DNA from: Cryptomeria japonica
Taxonomy: Eukaryota > Streptophyta > Pinopsida > Cupressales > Cupressaceae
Assembly: GCF_030272615.1 (NCBI RefSeq)
Contig: NC_081413.1
Span: forward strand, 184,683,451-184,747,450
DNA length: 64,000 nt
Direction of reading: 5' to 3'
Position numbers and translations under genes: made by a program. This document shows, piece by piece, positions 21,985-32,690 of the stretch; within the stretch, counting starts at the first letter, position 1; the number at the start of each line of letters is the position of its first letter. The notes below the pieces were generated by a model that saw nothing but the letters and a program-made list of their open reading frames with translations, did no database searches and was not told the DNA's origin.

Positions 21985-23055
21985 TGTTGGTATTTTGGTA
22001 TGGTTTTGTCATTGATGTCAACACCTACTGAATACAAGCACCTTGAAGATCCGGCAACATTCACCGGCAAGCAAGTAAACTGTGGAATAATTACTGGTAT
22101 ATGGTTCACCGGCAGGATATATTGTTCACCGGTACCTGGAATGATATGGAAGACACTTGGTAATGTCGAAGACATCATGTGGACACTTTGTTTTGAAGAA
22201 TTAATCATTGGTATATTCATATTTGCATATTTGCTTTTACCGGCAAATAGGTCCAGGTTATCTAGGGTTACACCGACAGGTTTATCTTTTCCAGATCAAC
22301 ATGGCACACTATGGAGATGATTTATTATTGTTGTAAATGCATTTGGCCGACATGTTTAATCGGTTATTCCATCGGATATTATATTGTATAAAAATGTTTT
22401 ATTGTAATATCTTGTAGAGCCGACCTACTAAAATTGGTCTTAGGGTATGGTATAAATGTAAGATCTTATTTGTAAGATCAAGTGTGGAATGCGAAAAAGA
22501 ATTAAGTGATGGTATATGCGAGATCAAGCAGGGATATACACAAAGACATCATTTGAAGGTAAAGTTAGGTTTTTTTAGAAGCATGTCAGCATTACACCGG
22601 TACTGAATCTAGCATATGAAGATGCTATCTTGAGCAGTACATTCTTATTGGATTTAACCATCCAATTGTAGTCAGTGTGACTCCCATTTTGTGATTGAGT
22701 AGTGAGCTCTAGGCTATTGGCCTTTCTGCATGTGCAGGCCCCATTTATGTACACTTACTATCTGCAGTAGTATCATCTGATTGTGGGTAAGGTTTCCCAC
22801 CATGGTTTTTCCCCTTATAGGGTTTTCACGTACAAATATTGGTGTTATGTGTTGTGGATGACTTTATGTTTATATTTCATGCATTAATCCTTACCGGTAT
22901 AGCAATTTACTGTTAACACTGTCTACCGGCATACTTAATTGGTTTACCGGTATTAAGCATTAAGTTGGTTAATTAATTTTTGGTTTGAATTTATTAGACA
23001 ATTGATTCACCCCCCCGCCCCCCCCCCCCCTCTCAGTTGTCTCTGAGACCTAACA
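21985..23055 (+). repeat. copia-2 5' LTR
   Basis: 1,071 bp, from TGTTGGTATTTTGGTATGG to GAGACCTAACA. It retains at least eight ACCGG motifs, including three TTCACCGG within 22055-22130. Near the 3' end it has an expanded C tract (about 23011-23030) before CTCTCAG. The polyadenylation and TATA positions are not obvious. Confidence 0.93.
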
Positions 23056-23057
23056 AT

Positions 23058-23069
23058 TGGTATCAGAGC
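23058..23069 (+). promoter_or_regulatory. copia-2 primer-binding site (initiator tRNA-Met)
   Basis: TGGTATCAGAGC lies two bases after the LTR end. It is the standard plant Ty1/copia primer site complementary to the 3' end of initiator tRNA-Met. Confidence 0.95.
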
Positions 23070-23111
23070 TTAGTCCTCTTTTGTAGAAGTTTAACAACTT
23101 GAGGAGATCCA

Positions 23112-24020
23112 ATGTCTACTAATTATTTCAGGAAGGACAATCCTAAACTTGATGGAACCAACTATGGGATATGGAAGATCAGAATGGAGACACATCTGAA
23201 TTGCATTGGTAAAGACATCGGGGAAGTTACTAAGAATGGTTATACTGCTGCTGTAGTTGGTCAGACTACTCCAACTACCTTAGCTAAAGATGAAGAGAAT
23301 GATTGTAAAGCAAGAGAAGCACTTTTGAGCACATTATCAGATCAACAAATCATGGGATTATCAGACAGGTCTATTGCTAAAGCTATTTGGGATCACTTGG
23401 AAACACTGAATGAAGGAGATTCCACAATCAAAATTGCCAAACTTGAAAGCTTCCGAGTCAGGTATGAACATCTGAAAATGGAAGAAGATGAAAGGATTTC
23501 TGCGTTTATGGAAAGAGTAAATGAAATTGTTTTGGGTATTAAATGTTGTGGAGGAACTCTAAGTGAGGATGGAATTGTTTCAAAAATCTTAAGAGGTTTA
23601 CCACTGACATATAAAATGAAGGTTACTGCTATAAATGAGTTGAGAACAATGCCTAATACATTAGTAACTATGGATACATTGATTGGAAAACTTTCAGCCT
23701 TTGAAATTGAGGAATTTGGTCATGTTGCTACTATAAAGACTGATTTGGCCTTTAAAGCATCAACATCATCTGCTCCATTATTTGACAAATTAGACTGGAG
23801 AGCCTTTTATGTAAGAGAACTTGAAGAATCCAGAAAGGAGAATGAAGAGCTTGAAGAACTTGAAGCACTATTTGCAAGGAAAATGCCAAAAGGTCCAATT
23901 GGAAGTAAGTATGAAGGTAAAGCACCCTTTAAATGTTTTAACTGCAATAAGATTGGTCATATGGCTTCAAGATGCCCTGATAGACATGCTAGACTAAGAG
24001 AAGAAGCTAGAAGAACATAA
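23112..24020 (+). CDS. copia-2 gag (302 aa to a premature stop)
   Basis: The ATG at 23112 follows the primer site by 43 bases. The N-terminal half has the UBN2-type gag pattern (LDGTNYGIWKIRMETHL near residue 13, then AKAIWDHLETL and KIAKLESFRVRYEHLKM). A CCHC knuckle FKCFNCNKIGHMASRCP lies near residues 274-290. A TAA at 24018-24020 ends it, but the same frame stays open straight into the protease, so the stop is probably a point mutation in a gag-pol polyprotein. The role is capsid formation and RNA binding. Confidence 0.88.
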   Translation: MSTNYFRKDNPKLDGTNYGIWKIRMETHLNCIGKDIGEVTKNGYTAAVVGQTTPTTLAKDEENDCKAREALLSTLSDQQIMGLSDRSIAKAIWDHLETLNEGDSTIKIAKLESFRVRYEHLKMEEDERISAFMERVNEIVLGIKCCGGTLSEDGIVSKILRGLPLTYKMKVTAINELRTMPNTLVTMDTLIGKLSAFEIEEFGHVATIKTDLAFKASTSSAPLFDKLDWRAFYVRELEESRKENEELEELEALFARKMPKGPIGSKYEGKAPFKCFNCNKIGHMASRCPDRHARLREEARRT

Positions 24021-27000
24021 AAGCCTAATCCTGAATATCAGAGATACAGATTTAAAAAGAACAAGGATAAATATTGTTACATTGCTGATGAAGGTGTGAC
24101 TGATGATTCTGATGAGGATCCAGTAGACAACGGATGGGTTTTTGTTTCTATAACAGAAGATCAACCGGCACCTACTGCTCAATTGGTAGAACAAACTCTA
24201 GCAGCTAAAGTTGAAGCAAAGGATGAATGGATCATTGACTCAGGATGCTCACATCATATGACTGGAGACAAAGGTAAATTCTTGAACTTTCAAGAATACA
24301 ATGGAGGTTTAGTAAGATTTGGAGATGACAAAGCCTGTTCAATCAAAGGTAAGGGTTCAATATCTCTTGATGGTAAGCATAACACTGACAATGTCTACTA
24401 TGTTGAAGGATTAAAGCACAATCTTTTAAGTGTTGGTCAATTAGTTGAGAAGGGATTTCAGTTACAATTTAAAAATGGAAAATGTAAAATCATGAATAGA
24501 ACTAGTTTGGAAATTGCAACCGGTAATCAGACTAGAGGCAATATCTTTCATTTGAATAACAGTGAAAAGGCATGCTTAATTGCACATATAGATGAAAGTT
24601 GGTTATGGAATAAGAGATTATGTCATGTAAACTTTGATTGCATGGTAAAAATCAATACTTCTAAGGCAGTTAGAGATCTACCTAAAATTGTGAAACCTCA
24701 GAATACAATTTGTAAGGAATGTCAATTTGGAAAACAAGTTAGAGCTAGTTTCAAAAGTATTCCAGAAAAATCCAATAATGCTCTTGATTTAATTCACACT
24801 GATTTATGTGGTCCAGCTAGAACTAGAAGCTTACAAGGTGATAGATATTTCATGCTAATTATTGATGATTACTCTAGAATGTGTTGGGTTACTTTTCTCA
24901 GAGAGAAATCAGAAGCACTTGGAAAGTTCAAACTATTCAAAGCAATGGTTGAAAATGAAATTGGTAAGAAAATAAAATGTTTAAGATCAAATCAAGGAGG
25001 AGAATTCACATCTAAGGACTTTAATACATTCTGTGAAGTGAATGGAATCAGAAGACAGTTATCAGCACCTCAGACACCACAACAGAATGGAGTTGTTGAA
25101 AGGAAAAACAGAACTATCTTGGATGTAGCTAGAAGTATGTTATCAGAAGCAAATCTACCACATGTGTATTGGAGAGAGGCAATTAGCACTGTTGTCTATA
25201 CATTCAACAAAGTTCACATCAAAGGTGAAACCGGCAAGACCCCTCATGAACTATGGTTTGGTAATACTCCCACTCTTAAGTATTTCATAATTTTTGGAAG
25301 TAAATGTTATATTAGAAGAGATGAGTATATTGGAAAATTTGATCCTAGAAGTGATGAAGGAATATTTCTTGGTTATTCATCTAAGAGCAAGGCATATAGA
25401 TGTTTTAATAAAAGACTGCAGAAAATTGTTGAGAGTACAAATGTAAAGATTGATGAACAATTCAGAGGAACTTCCAGATATATAGACTCTGAACCAGCAA
25501 CAAAAATTGTGACAAATGAACCTATACTGAATCCACTGGTACAAAATGAAGATCCAGTTACCTTGGTATCATCAGAAGATTCCACAACAATTGAAGAACA
25601 ACAACAAACTAAGACACCCCGGTATGTAAGATTGAATCATTCTGAAGATCAGATAATTGGAAACAAATTTAAAGGAGTTATGACAAGAGGATGATTGGTA
25701 AATGAAGAGGTATGTCTTATTTCTCAAATTGAACCATCATCTATCAATGAGGCATGTGAAGATAAATTTTGGATTAAAGCTATGGAAGAAGAATTAGGAA
25801 AAATTGAGAAAAATAATACTTGGACATTAGTTCTCCGACCTAAAGATAAAAATGTAATTGGAACTAAATGGGTATTTAGAAACAAACTTAATTAAGATGG
25901 TAAGGTTGTCAGAAATAAAGAAAGACTAGTGTGTAAGGGATATTCTCAGAAAGAAGGAGTTGATTACAATGAAACCTTTGCACCGGTAGCCAGAATTGAG
26001 GCAGTTAGATTATTCTTGGCTTTTGCAGCTCACAAGGACTACAAAGTTTATCAAATGGATATTAAATGTGCATTTTTTAATGGAGATCATGAAGAAGAAG
26101 TATATATTGAACAACCTAATGGATTTTCTTTGACAGATGATAATGATATGGTTTGCAGGTTAAGAAAAGCTCTGTATGGATTGAAATAAGCCCCAAGAGC
26201 TTGGTATGCAAGGTTGGATAAGTATCTTTTGAAGATTGGTTTTACTAAAGGAAATGCAAATAGCAATTTATATTACAAAATAACTAATGATGACATCTTG
26301 ATTATTGAAGTAGTTGTTGGTGATATAATCTTTGGAGGAGAAGATGGATTATGTAAGGAATTCTCTCTTGAAATGCAGCAAGAATTTGAAATGTCTATGA
26401 TTGGAGAAATAAAATTCTTTTTAGGTTTGCAATTTCTCATACTGATAAAGGTAAATTTTTGAGTCAATCCAAGTACTTGAAAGAATTACTAAAGAAATTT
26501 GGGATGGAGAACTCTAAACCGGTAAGCACACCTATGACTAAAAATGACAAATTATCTCAAAGGGATGAATCTACACCTGTTAATCCAACTAGATACAAAT
26601 ATATGATAGGAGGTTTACTATATTTGACACAAACCAGGCCTGATATTATGAATGCAATATGTATTGTTTCTAGATTTCAGAGTAATCCTAGGGAAAATCA
26701 TGAATCAACAGTAAAAAGGATTTTCCGGTACCTACAAGGCACAACAAATCTTGGATTATGGTATCCTAAAGATGAAAATTTTGACCTATGTGCATACACA
26801 GATGCAAATTGGGCAAGAGATGTAGATGATAGAAAAAGCACCACTGGAGGAGCATTCTTTCTTGGAAAGAGATTAGTTTCTTGGTTGAGTAAGAAACAGA
26901 GTTGTACATCTTTATCAACAGCAGAATCAGAATATGTTGTAGCAACAACTAACTATACACAGGTATTATGGCTTAAGCAAATGTTGAAAGACATAAAGGT

Positions 27001-27265
27001 AAAATGCAAGGAACCCATTACTATATACTATGATAACACTACAGCTATTGATATGTCTAAGAATCCGGTATTATATTCTAAAACAAAACATGTTTCTATC
27101 AAACTGAATTTTCTAAGGGAAGAAGTTGAAGAAAAGGAGATAAAACTGGTTTATGTGAATACTAAATAATAGCTTACAGATATTTTCACAAAACCTTTGC
27201 CTAAGGAGACTTTTGAGTATCTCAAAGATCATCTTGGAGTCATACCACCACCGGTAGAGACTTAG
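24021..27265 (+). pseudogene. copia-2 pol (protease, integrase, RT, RNase H), disrupted
   Basis: It stays in the gag frame to about 26425. Protease: WIIDSGCSHHM at 24228. Integrase: LDLIHTDLCGP, LIIDDYSRMCWV, then LRSNQGGEF where the second catalytic Asp is Asn, and NGVVERKNRT. RT: GTKWVFRNKLN, then the catalytic YVDD site reads VVGD at about 26317. Stops: TGA 25692, TAA 25893, TAA 26187. A one-base frameshift at about 26425 moves coding to another frame. RNase H: RKSTTGGAFFLG, SLSTAESEYV; TAA 27167; end at 27263-27265. Both integrase and RT look catalytically dead. Confidence 0.92.
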
Positions 27266-27339
27266 ACAGTTGATGATTGTCATCAACTGACAAAATTAAA
27301 AAGACAAATCTTTTATTCTGGTATTTGATGAGGAAGCTA

Positions 27340-27603
27340 CTTCGTAGGGGGAGTAGTTGGTATTTTGTATGAACTTGACTTTGGCATTTGATGTCAAAGG
27401 GGGAGAGATATCTATGGAAAAACACATTATCCTTTAAAGGAGATATTGGTATGAGAGATTAGTATTGAAAATAATCTTTGGATAAACACATGTTACTCCC
27501 AAGGGGAGAAATGGAGATTGTTGATTTTTGTATTTGGCATTTCTGTTTTGGCACTTTGATGGTTTTTCCATCTTCTGTTGCCATCAATGCCAAAGGGGGA
27601 GAT
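27340..27603 (+). promoter_or_regulatory. copia-2 multiplied polypurine-tract zone
   Basis: The functional tract AAAGGGGGAGAT abuts the 3' LTR (about 27592-27603). Similar purine runs occur at about 27347 (AGGGGGAG followed by TAGTTGGTATTTTGTATG), about 27392 (AAAGGGGGAGAGA) and about 27500 (AAGGGGAGAAATGGAGA, then TTGTTGATTTTTG). Two of these are followed by LTR-start-like sequence. Repeated polypurine tracts are a known Sirevirus feature. Confidence 0.8.
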
Positions 27604-28642
27604 TGTTGGTATTTTGGTATGGTTTTGTCATTGATGTCAAGACCTACTGAATACAAGCACCTTGAAGATCCGACAACATTCATCGACAAGCAAGTAAACT
27701 GTGCAACAGTTACTGGTATATGGTTCACTGGTACCTGGAATGATATGGAAGACACTTGGTAATGTCGAAGACATCATGTGGACACTTTGTTTTGAAAAAT
27801 TAATCATTGGTATATTCATATTTGCATATTTGCTTTTACTGGCAAATAGGTCTAGGTTATCTAGGGTTACATCGACAGGTTTATCTTTTCCAGATCAGCA
27901 TGGCACGCTATGGAGATGATTTATTATTGTTGTAAATGAATTTAGCCGACATGTTTAATCGGTTATTGCATCGAATATTATATTGTATAAAAATGTTTTA
28001 TTGTAATATCTTGTATAACCGACCTACTAAAATTGGTCTTAGGGTATGGTATAAATGTAAGATCTTATTTGTAAGATCAAGTGTGGAATGCAAAAAAGAA
28101 TTAAGTGAAGGTATATGCAAGATCAAGCAGGGATATACACGAAGACATCATTTGAAGGTGAAGTTAGGTTTTTTTAGAAGCATATCAGCATTACATCGAT
28201 ACTGAATCTAGCATATGAAGATGCTATTTTGTGCAGTACATTCTTATTGGATTTAACCATCCAACTGTAGTCAGTGTGACTCCCATTTTGTGATTGAGTA
28301 GTGAGCTCTAGGCTGTTGGCCTTTCTGCATGTGCAGACCCCATTTATGTACACTTACTATCTACAGTAGTATCATTTGATTGTGGGTAAGGTTTCCCATC
28401 GTGGTTTTTCCCCTTACAGGGTTTCCATGTATAAATATTGATATTATGTGTTGTGGATGACTTTATGTTTATATTTCATGCATTAATCCTTACCGGTATA
28501 GCAATTTACTGTTAACATTGTCTACCGACATACTTAACTGGTTTACCGGTATTAAGCATTAAGTTGGTTAATTAATTTTTGGTTTGAATTTATTAGACAA
28601 CTGATTCACCCGCCCCCTCTCAGTTGTCTCCGGGACCTAACA
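27604..28642 (+). repeat. copia-2 3' LTR
   Basis: 1,039 bp, TGTTGGTATTTTGGTATGG to GGGACCTAACA. Compared with the 5' LTR it lacks about 20 bp between two GTTCACCGG copies (about 27730), has a short C tract, and has lost many CpG sites by transition (for example ACCGGCAAG to ATCGACAAG). Confidence 0.93.
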
Positions 28643-28648
28643 CAAAAA

Positions 28649-29640
28649 TTAATCAACAGTAAAACCTGGTTGGTGGAATGATAATCAATATTATGAATAT
28701 CATTGCACAAAAAGACATAAAACTTCTTCATGCTTCTAATTAAAACATCTAGTTCAAGAATTAATTGACCACGATTTGATTGAGATAGATTCTTTAGTAG
28801 CTTCCTCAAACACAAATCATACCATATTTAAGACTCCATTGCCAGATCATGATAAAGGAAAGGCCTCTACATCTAATTTTGACTCAAAAGGCAATGTCAA
28901 CTACACCAATGATTCCCATCAATATACCATCAATTGTCTCCAAATGTCAGATAGTCATGTATTTACTATAAGGATTAAGGATCCAAGTTCTCAATGCACG
29001 ATAACTACCCGACAATCTAAGGTTGTTTTACAAGGAGCTCCTCATGTGTCTCAAGCTACTAGTGAATACAACATTCTTGATCATTTAGGATAAATTCTTG
29101 CATAGATCTCTATCCTAGATTTGTTGCATATCTCTCCCACTCATAGAGAAGTCCTTGATAAAGAATTGCAAGAGTCTATGGTTACTAACATAAATGTCAA
29201 CCAATTTTAGTCTATGATAGGATATATTGCTCCTTCCTGCCTTGTTACATTCACTAAAAATGATGTTTTGCACAACAAGCCTAATCCCAATGACCCTTTG
29301 CATATATAAATATTTGTCCATAATACCAAGATAAGATAAGTCTTGATAGATGGTAGAGCAAGACTGAACCTCTATACATTGAGAGTTATCATAGCTCTCA
29401 ATTGTTCTGAAAATGACATTTATCCCTCTAGGAAGATAACTATCAATGTATATGATCATGCAAAATGCTTTTCAAAGGGAGTTATTGTGCTACCTATCAA
29501 AGTTGGACCTACCACTAAAAATATAACATTGCAAGTCCTGGATCTTGATCTTCCTTACAACATGATTCTGGGTCGCCCCTGGAAACATGCCATGAAAGCA
29601 ATGCCATCTACATACCACTAGTGCATAAAATTCTCATACA
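28649..29640 (+). pseudogene. gypsy-1 zinc-knuckle and protease remnant
   Basis: Directly after copia-2, coding resumes with a knuckle-like YYEYHCTKRHKTS segment, then the post-knuckle helix LVQELIDHDLIEID (about 28748-28790). The protease region is at 29339-29621: VLIDGRARLN active-site loop (Gly-Gly pair reduced to Gly-Arg), LPIKVGPTTKNITLQVLDLD, and the C-terminal hallmark NMILGRPWKHAMKAMPSTYH. The region between is open over 28776-29093. Stops at 29091 and elsewhere break the frame. Confidence 0.8.
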
Positions 29641-30950
29641 ACGAAACATATATCACCATTCCAGGAGATTCAGATCCTTTTCAATTATGTGGTAACCTAA
29701 AAGGGACTTGTAAACAACAAGTGCCTATAAATAGAGAAGCTTTGTCATCCAATGATACTTCTCGGAACATAGATCCTCAAACATTGGCTAGATTATCTTA
29801 AGGAAAACTAAAAGTTGAAGATCAAGGATATGTATAATACACTATGGTGCATACATTCCACATTGTAAAATTACCCACTTCTCCTAAATCCTATGGAAAT
29901 CCACATCCCTTGCACAAGGAACCCAAAGTCATCATTCAATATTAGCCTCCTACCACTTTCACAAAAATTGGGAGACCATAACGAAGAAAACATTGAAGAA
30001 GATGTATCTAAGTGGCTCTACAAAGAAGAGGAAGATCTTCCACCTGTATAGTTGCCTATATAAAATTATGGTAAATGATTCATCATCATTTAAAAAAAAG
30101 GTTATGATGGGCACCGTGGTCTTGGCACATATAAGCAAGGAGTTATAGAACCTATCCAACTAAGAGAACAATGCCGCATCAAAGGACTTAGATTTAAACC
30201 ATTATGAATTGGTCCTTCCAATACCAAGTTAACCTGATGTGAAAAAGGATGTACTCTTGACGATGAAAAATCACCTAAGGAACACCTTAGAGAACCTGAT
30301 TCCAATGAATGGGAAGGAGATTCTTCTTCCTCTATCTCTTATGCACTAAACGGTATTTTCATTGATCTAGATGACCTACCCCTCGAAGAGAATCATGTCA
30401 AAACTCCCCTTCCAAAAAAACCCTCTCACAGAGCTTGGATTTTAGACTTTTTGGATCCTAGATCCTCTGAAGAAGAAGACAATATTGAGATCCATGTTGA
30501 CAGTGACACTACTGATATCCATATCATGAATTTTACCTTTTCTACACCAGACCTATATAATTTTGATGATAGCATGCCCTTAGTACATTGTGAAGTTATT
30601 GATTGGGACCAATAAGGACCACAGAGTTTAGACAATTTTGAAAATGATCAGGCCCTAGCAACATTCCTTGAATTTCATAAAGATACATCAACACATTTTG
30701 GGGAACCAACTCCTTCTTCCAGTCAAGAAAATGAAAATGAAAACAATGAGTCTCTTGGTGAAAACTACAAGGTACCTCTAGATTCAAAAAAAGTAAAAAT
30801 AAATGACGTATCTGAGGGTGAAAATCTTTCTAAGGCGTTGGTGGATGGAATAATGGAAAAACCCCTGGTAGAATATGTAAAATATTCTCTCTTGGTGGAG
30901 ATGATAGAAGAAATCAACCTGGGAACATCAAATAACCCTAAGGTTATATA
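29641..30950 (+). pseudogene. gypsy-1 pre-RT linker with G-patch-like motif
   Basis: A GYDGHRGLGTYKQGVIEPI segment at about 30104-30160 matches the G-patch-like motif that many plant gypsy elements carry between protease and RT. An acidic linker follows (SSEEEDNIEIHVDSDTTD, about 30465-30520) and then INLGTSNNPKVI at about 30913-30948, the conserved stretch just before RT. RT itself is absent: the sequence passes into a reverse-strand copia fragment. Several stops are present. The large reverse frame at 30765-31697 overlaps here but is only meaningful right of about 30970. Confidence 0.72.
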
Positions 30951-31725
30951 AATATCCACCTCCAAATCACATACCAAATTAATTTTACCTTTAACCACAT
31001 AGTGCTCTAGCGGTGTCATATAAATATCCTCCTCCAAATTACCATGAAGGAAAGTAGTTTTTACATCCATTTGCTCAACCTCTAAATCATAAGTAGCAAC
31101 AATACAAAACAAAAATCTAATGGATGTCATTTTTGCAATAGGAGAAAATATCTCACCATAATCAACACCCTCAACCTGAGAGTAGCCTTTTGCAACCAAC
31201 ATTGCTTTATACTTCTCAATGCCTCTATCTGAACCAATCTTTTTCTTAAACACCCATTTAGAACCAATAGGTTTCCGTCCTTCAGAAAATGGTACAAGAT
31301 CCCATGTATCATTCTTTTTCAAAGCTCCCATTTCTTCTTTCATAGCAATCTTCCAAGATTCTGCATCATTCATACCTAATGCCACTTCTACAGATCTGGG
31401 TTCATCCATATTAGTATTCAAAGCAAAAATACACCTCCAATTATCAGGTGAATACCTTTTAGGTGGTTGTCTATGGCTTGTAGACCTTTGAACAAGCTGA
31501 GTTGGAGATTCTTCCTCCTCTTCTAAAGATTCAGAGCTAGATGAGATCTCCTCAACTTCTTGCCTATCAAGTGGTCTCGATTCAACTCTTTCAGGCATAG
31601 AAGGGAATTGAATCACATCTTCTTGTTTAGTTTGTTTTGGCTGAAATGTAACAGAAACAAACTTACTTTCCCTAAAAATAACACTTCTACTATGCATTAC
31701 CTATTTATGAGATAATTGTTGCATA
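30951..31725 (-). pseudogene. copia RT fragment (reverse strand)
   Basis: Reading right to left from 31697, this gives the pre-RT acidic linker (SSSSESLEEEEESPTQLV), NDAESWKIAMKEEMGALKKN, GSKWVFKKKI, LVAKGYSQVEGVDYGEIFSP, VEQMDVKTTFLHGNLEEDIYM and VVKGKINLVC, then it breaks. It covers only the N-terminal half of RT. Wording such as FLHGNLEEDIYM differs from copia-1 and copia-2, so it belongs to another copia lineage. Coding may extend past a TAG to about 31725. The left junction with gypsy-1 contains a short duplicated copia segment. Confidence 0.85.
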
Positions 31726-31780
31726 AATAATCGGATTTAACGAGTCAACCACCAATACTCAAATCCAATTAAATCAATTT

Positions 31781-32676
31781 GTAAGCACAATAATAAATAT
31801 GCAAATCAACAATTGAATAACAAAATCAATTCAATCAAACACAATCAATCGCTGAACACACAAAATATCCTATTGATCTTCTCTTCCTTGCATAATGTTG
31901 TCTCTTAGAGTCGCGCTTGATAACCTGCAATATGATAGCACAAGAATTCAAAGATAGTGGTGGTTGATGAAAAATGGGGATTGATGATGAATTTATAAAA
32001 AATGGAGAGAATTGATTGAGAGGTGGAACTAGAGTGAGCTAAAAAGCCGATTAACAACTAGAGAGGTGACTGAGAAATTAACCAAATTAATAGAATTAAA
32101 ACTCGGGGGTGAGTGTTAGTTAGAAATTAGCATGTGCAATAGGAATTTAGCATGAAGTTTCTTTTAATCTAAATTTGGATTTATAATTGATTTGATATTG
32201 TTTTTTGAAAATATCCAAAATCATGCACATGAAGCAAAGTTAAAAATTTGAGAAATTTAGAAATTAGAAGTGAGAGATGAATTAAATTAAATAAATTTGA
32301 GAATTTATTTAATCTTTGAGAAATTTATTTAATTTGGAAGACATAGTTAACTAATTAAATAATTTAAAGAAACTATTTAATTATAGGATAGAATTGAAAT
32401 TGAATTTAATCAAATAATAAAGATTATTTAACTAAAGTTATAAAACCAAAATTAATTAAATAATAAAATATTTAATTAATTTAAAGAAGAGAGGTTACAT
32501 TGATTAAATAATTGGAGGGAAATTAAAAGAAATTGAATAATTAGTGATAATGAAATGTGATGATTAAATTAATTTAGAAGAATAAAAATTAGATTAATTA
32601 AATAATTAAAAAATTATTTAATTAATAAAGAGGAATAATTAGCATGTTAGTAAAGCGACATTTTTTTGTATCTACA
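31781..32676 (-). repeat. gypsy-3 3' LTR (probable)
   Basis: On the reverse strand it begins TGTAGATACAAAAAAATGTC at 32676, immediately after a polypurine tract, and a plausible end GTGCTTACA lies at 31781 (896 bp). The interior is AT-rich with many AATTAAATAATT segments. The start resembles the gypsy-1 LTR start (TGTAGACATTAAAAATTTG), so the families are related. The right end in element orientation is tentative because no second LTR is available. Confidence 0.55.
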
Positions 32677-32690
32677 TTTGCCCCTCTTTA
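32677..32690 (-). promoter_or_regulatory. gypsy-3 polypurine tract
   Basis: On the reverse strand, AAAGAGGGGCAAA abuts TGTAGATAC. This is the plus-strand primer for gypsy reverse transcription and fixes the element's orientation. Confidence 0.7.

Larger units (their letters stand above)
21985..28642 (+). mobile_element. copia-2: near-complete Sirevirus-like Ty1/copia element
   Basis: Two LTRs (21985-23055 and 27604-28642), a TGGTATCAGAGC primer site, one gag-pol frame and a polypurine tract are present. A perfect 5-bp duplication CAAAA flanks it (21980-21984 and 28643-28647). Length is 6,658 bp. Domain order gag, protease, integrase, RT, RNase H defines Ty1/copia. Repeated polypurine tracts and many CCGG motifs in the LTR fit what I know of Sireviruses. 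It carries five in-frame stops, one frameshift and altered catalytic residues, so it is defective. Confidence 0.93.
13672..30950 (+). mobile_element. gypsy-1: truncated Ty3/gypsy retrotransposon (split by copia-2)
   Basis: Order on the plus strand: 5' LTR, primer site TGGTGAACCC, long leader, gag starting MVETRS, then (after the copia-2 insertion at 21985-28642) a zinc-knuckle remnant, protease, G-patch-like motif and pre-RT linker. Coding resemblance ends at about 30945-30970, where a reverse-strand copia fragment begins. RT, integrase and the 3' LTR are missing. Many stops show it is old. Confidence 0.8.

Noticed and set aside
21961-22320. 119-codon frame at the copia-2 5' LTR and its twin at 27478-27919
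   Set aside because: Lies in LTR sequence and is not conserved between the two LTRs because of the 20-bp deletion.
30765-30965. C-terminal part of the long reverse frame at 30765-31697 as copia coding
   Set aside because: Left of about 30970 the reverse reading is only the complement of the gypsy-1 linker; copia similarity stops at the junction.
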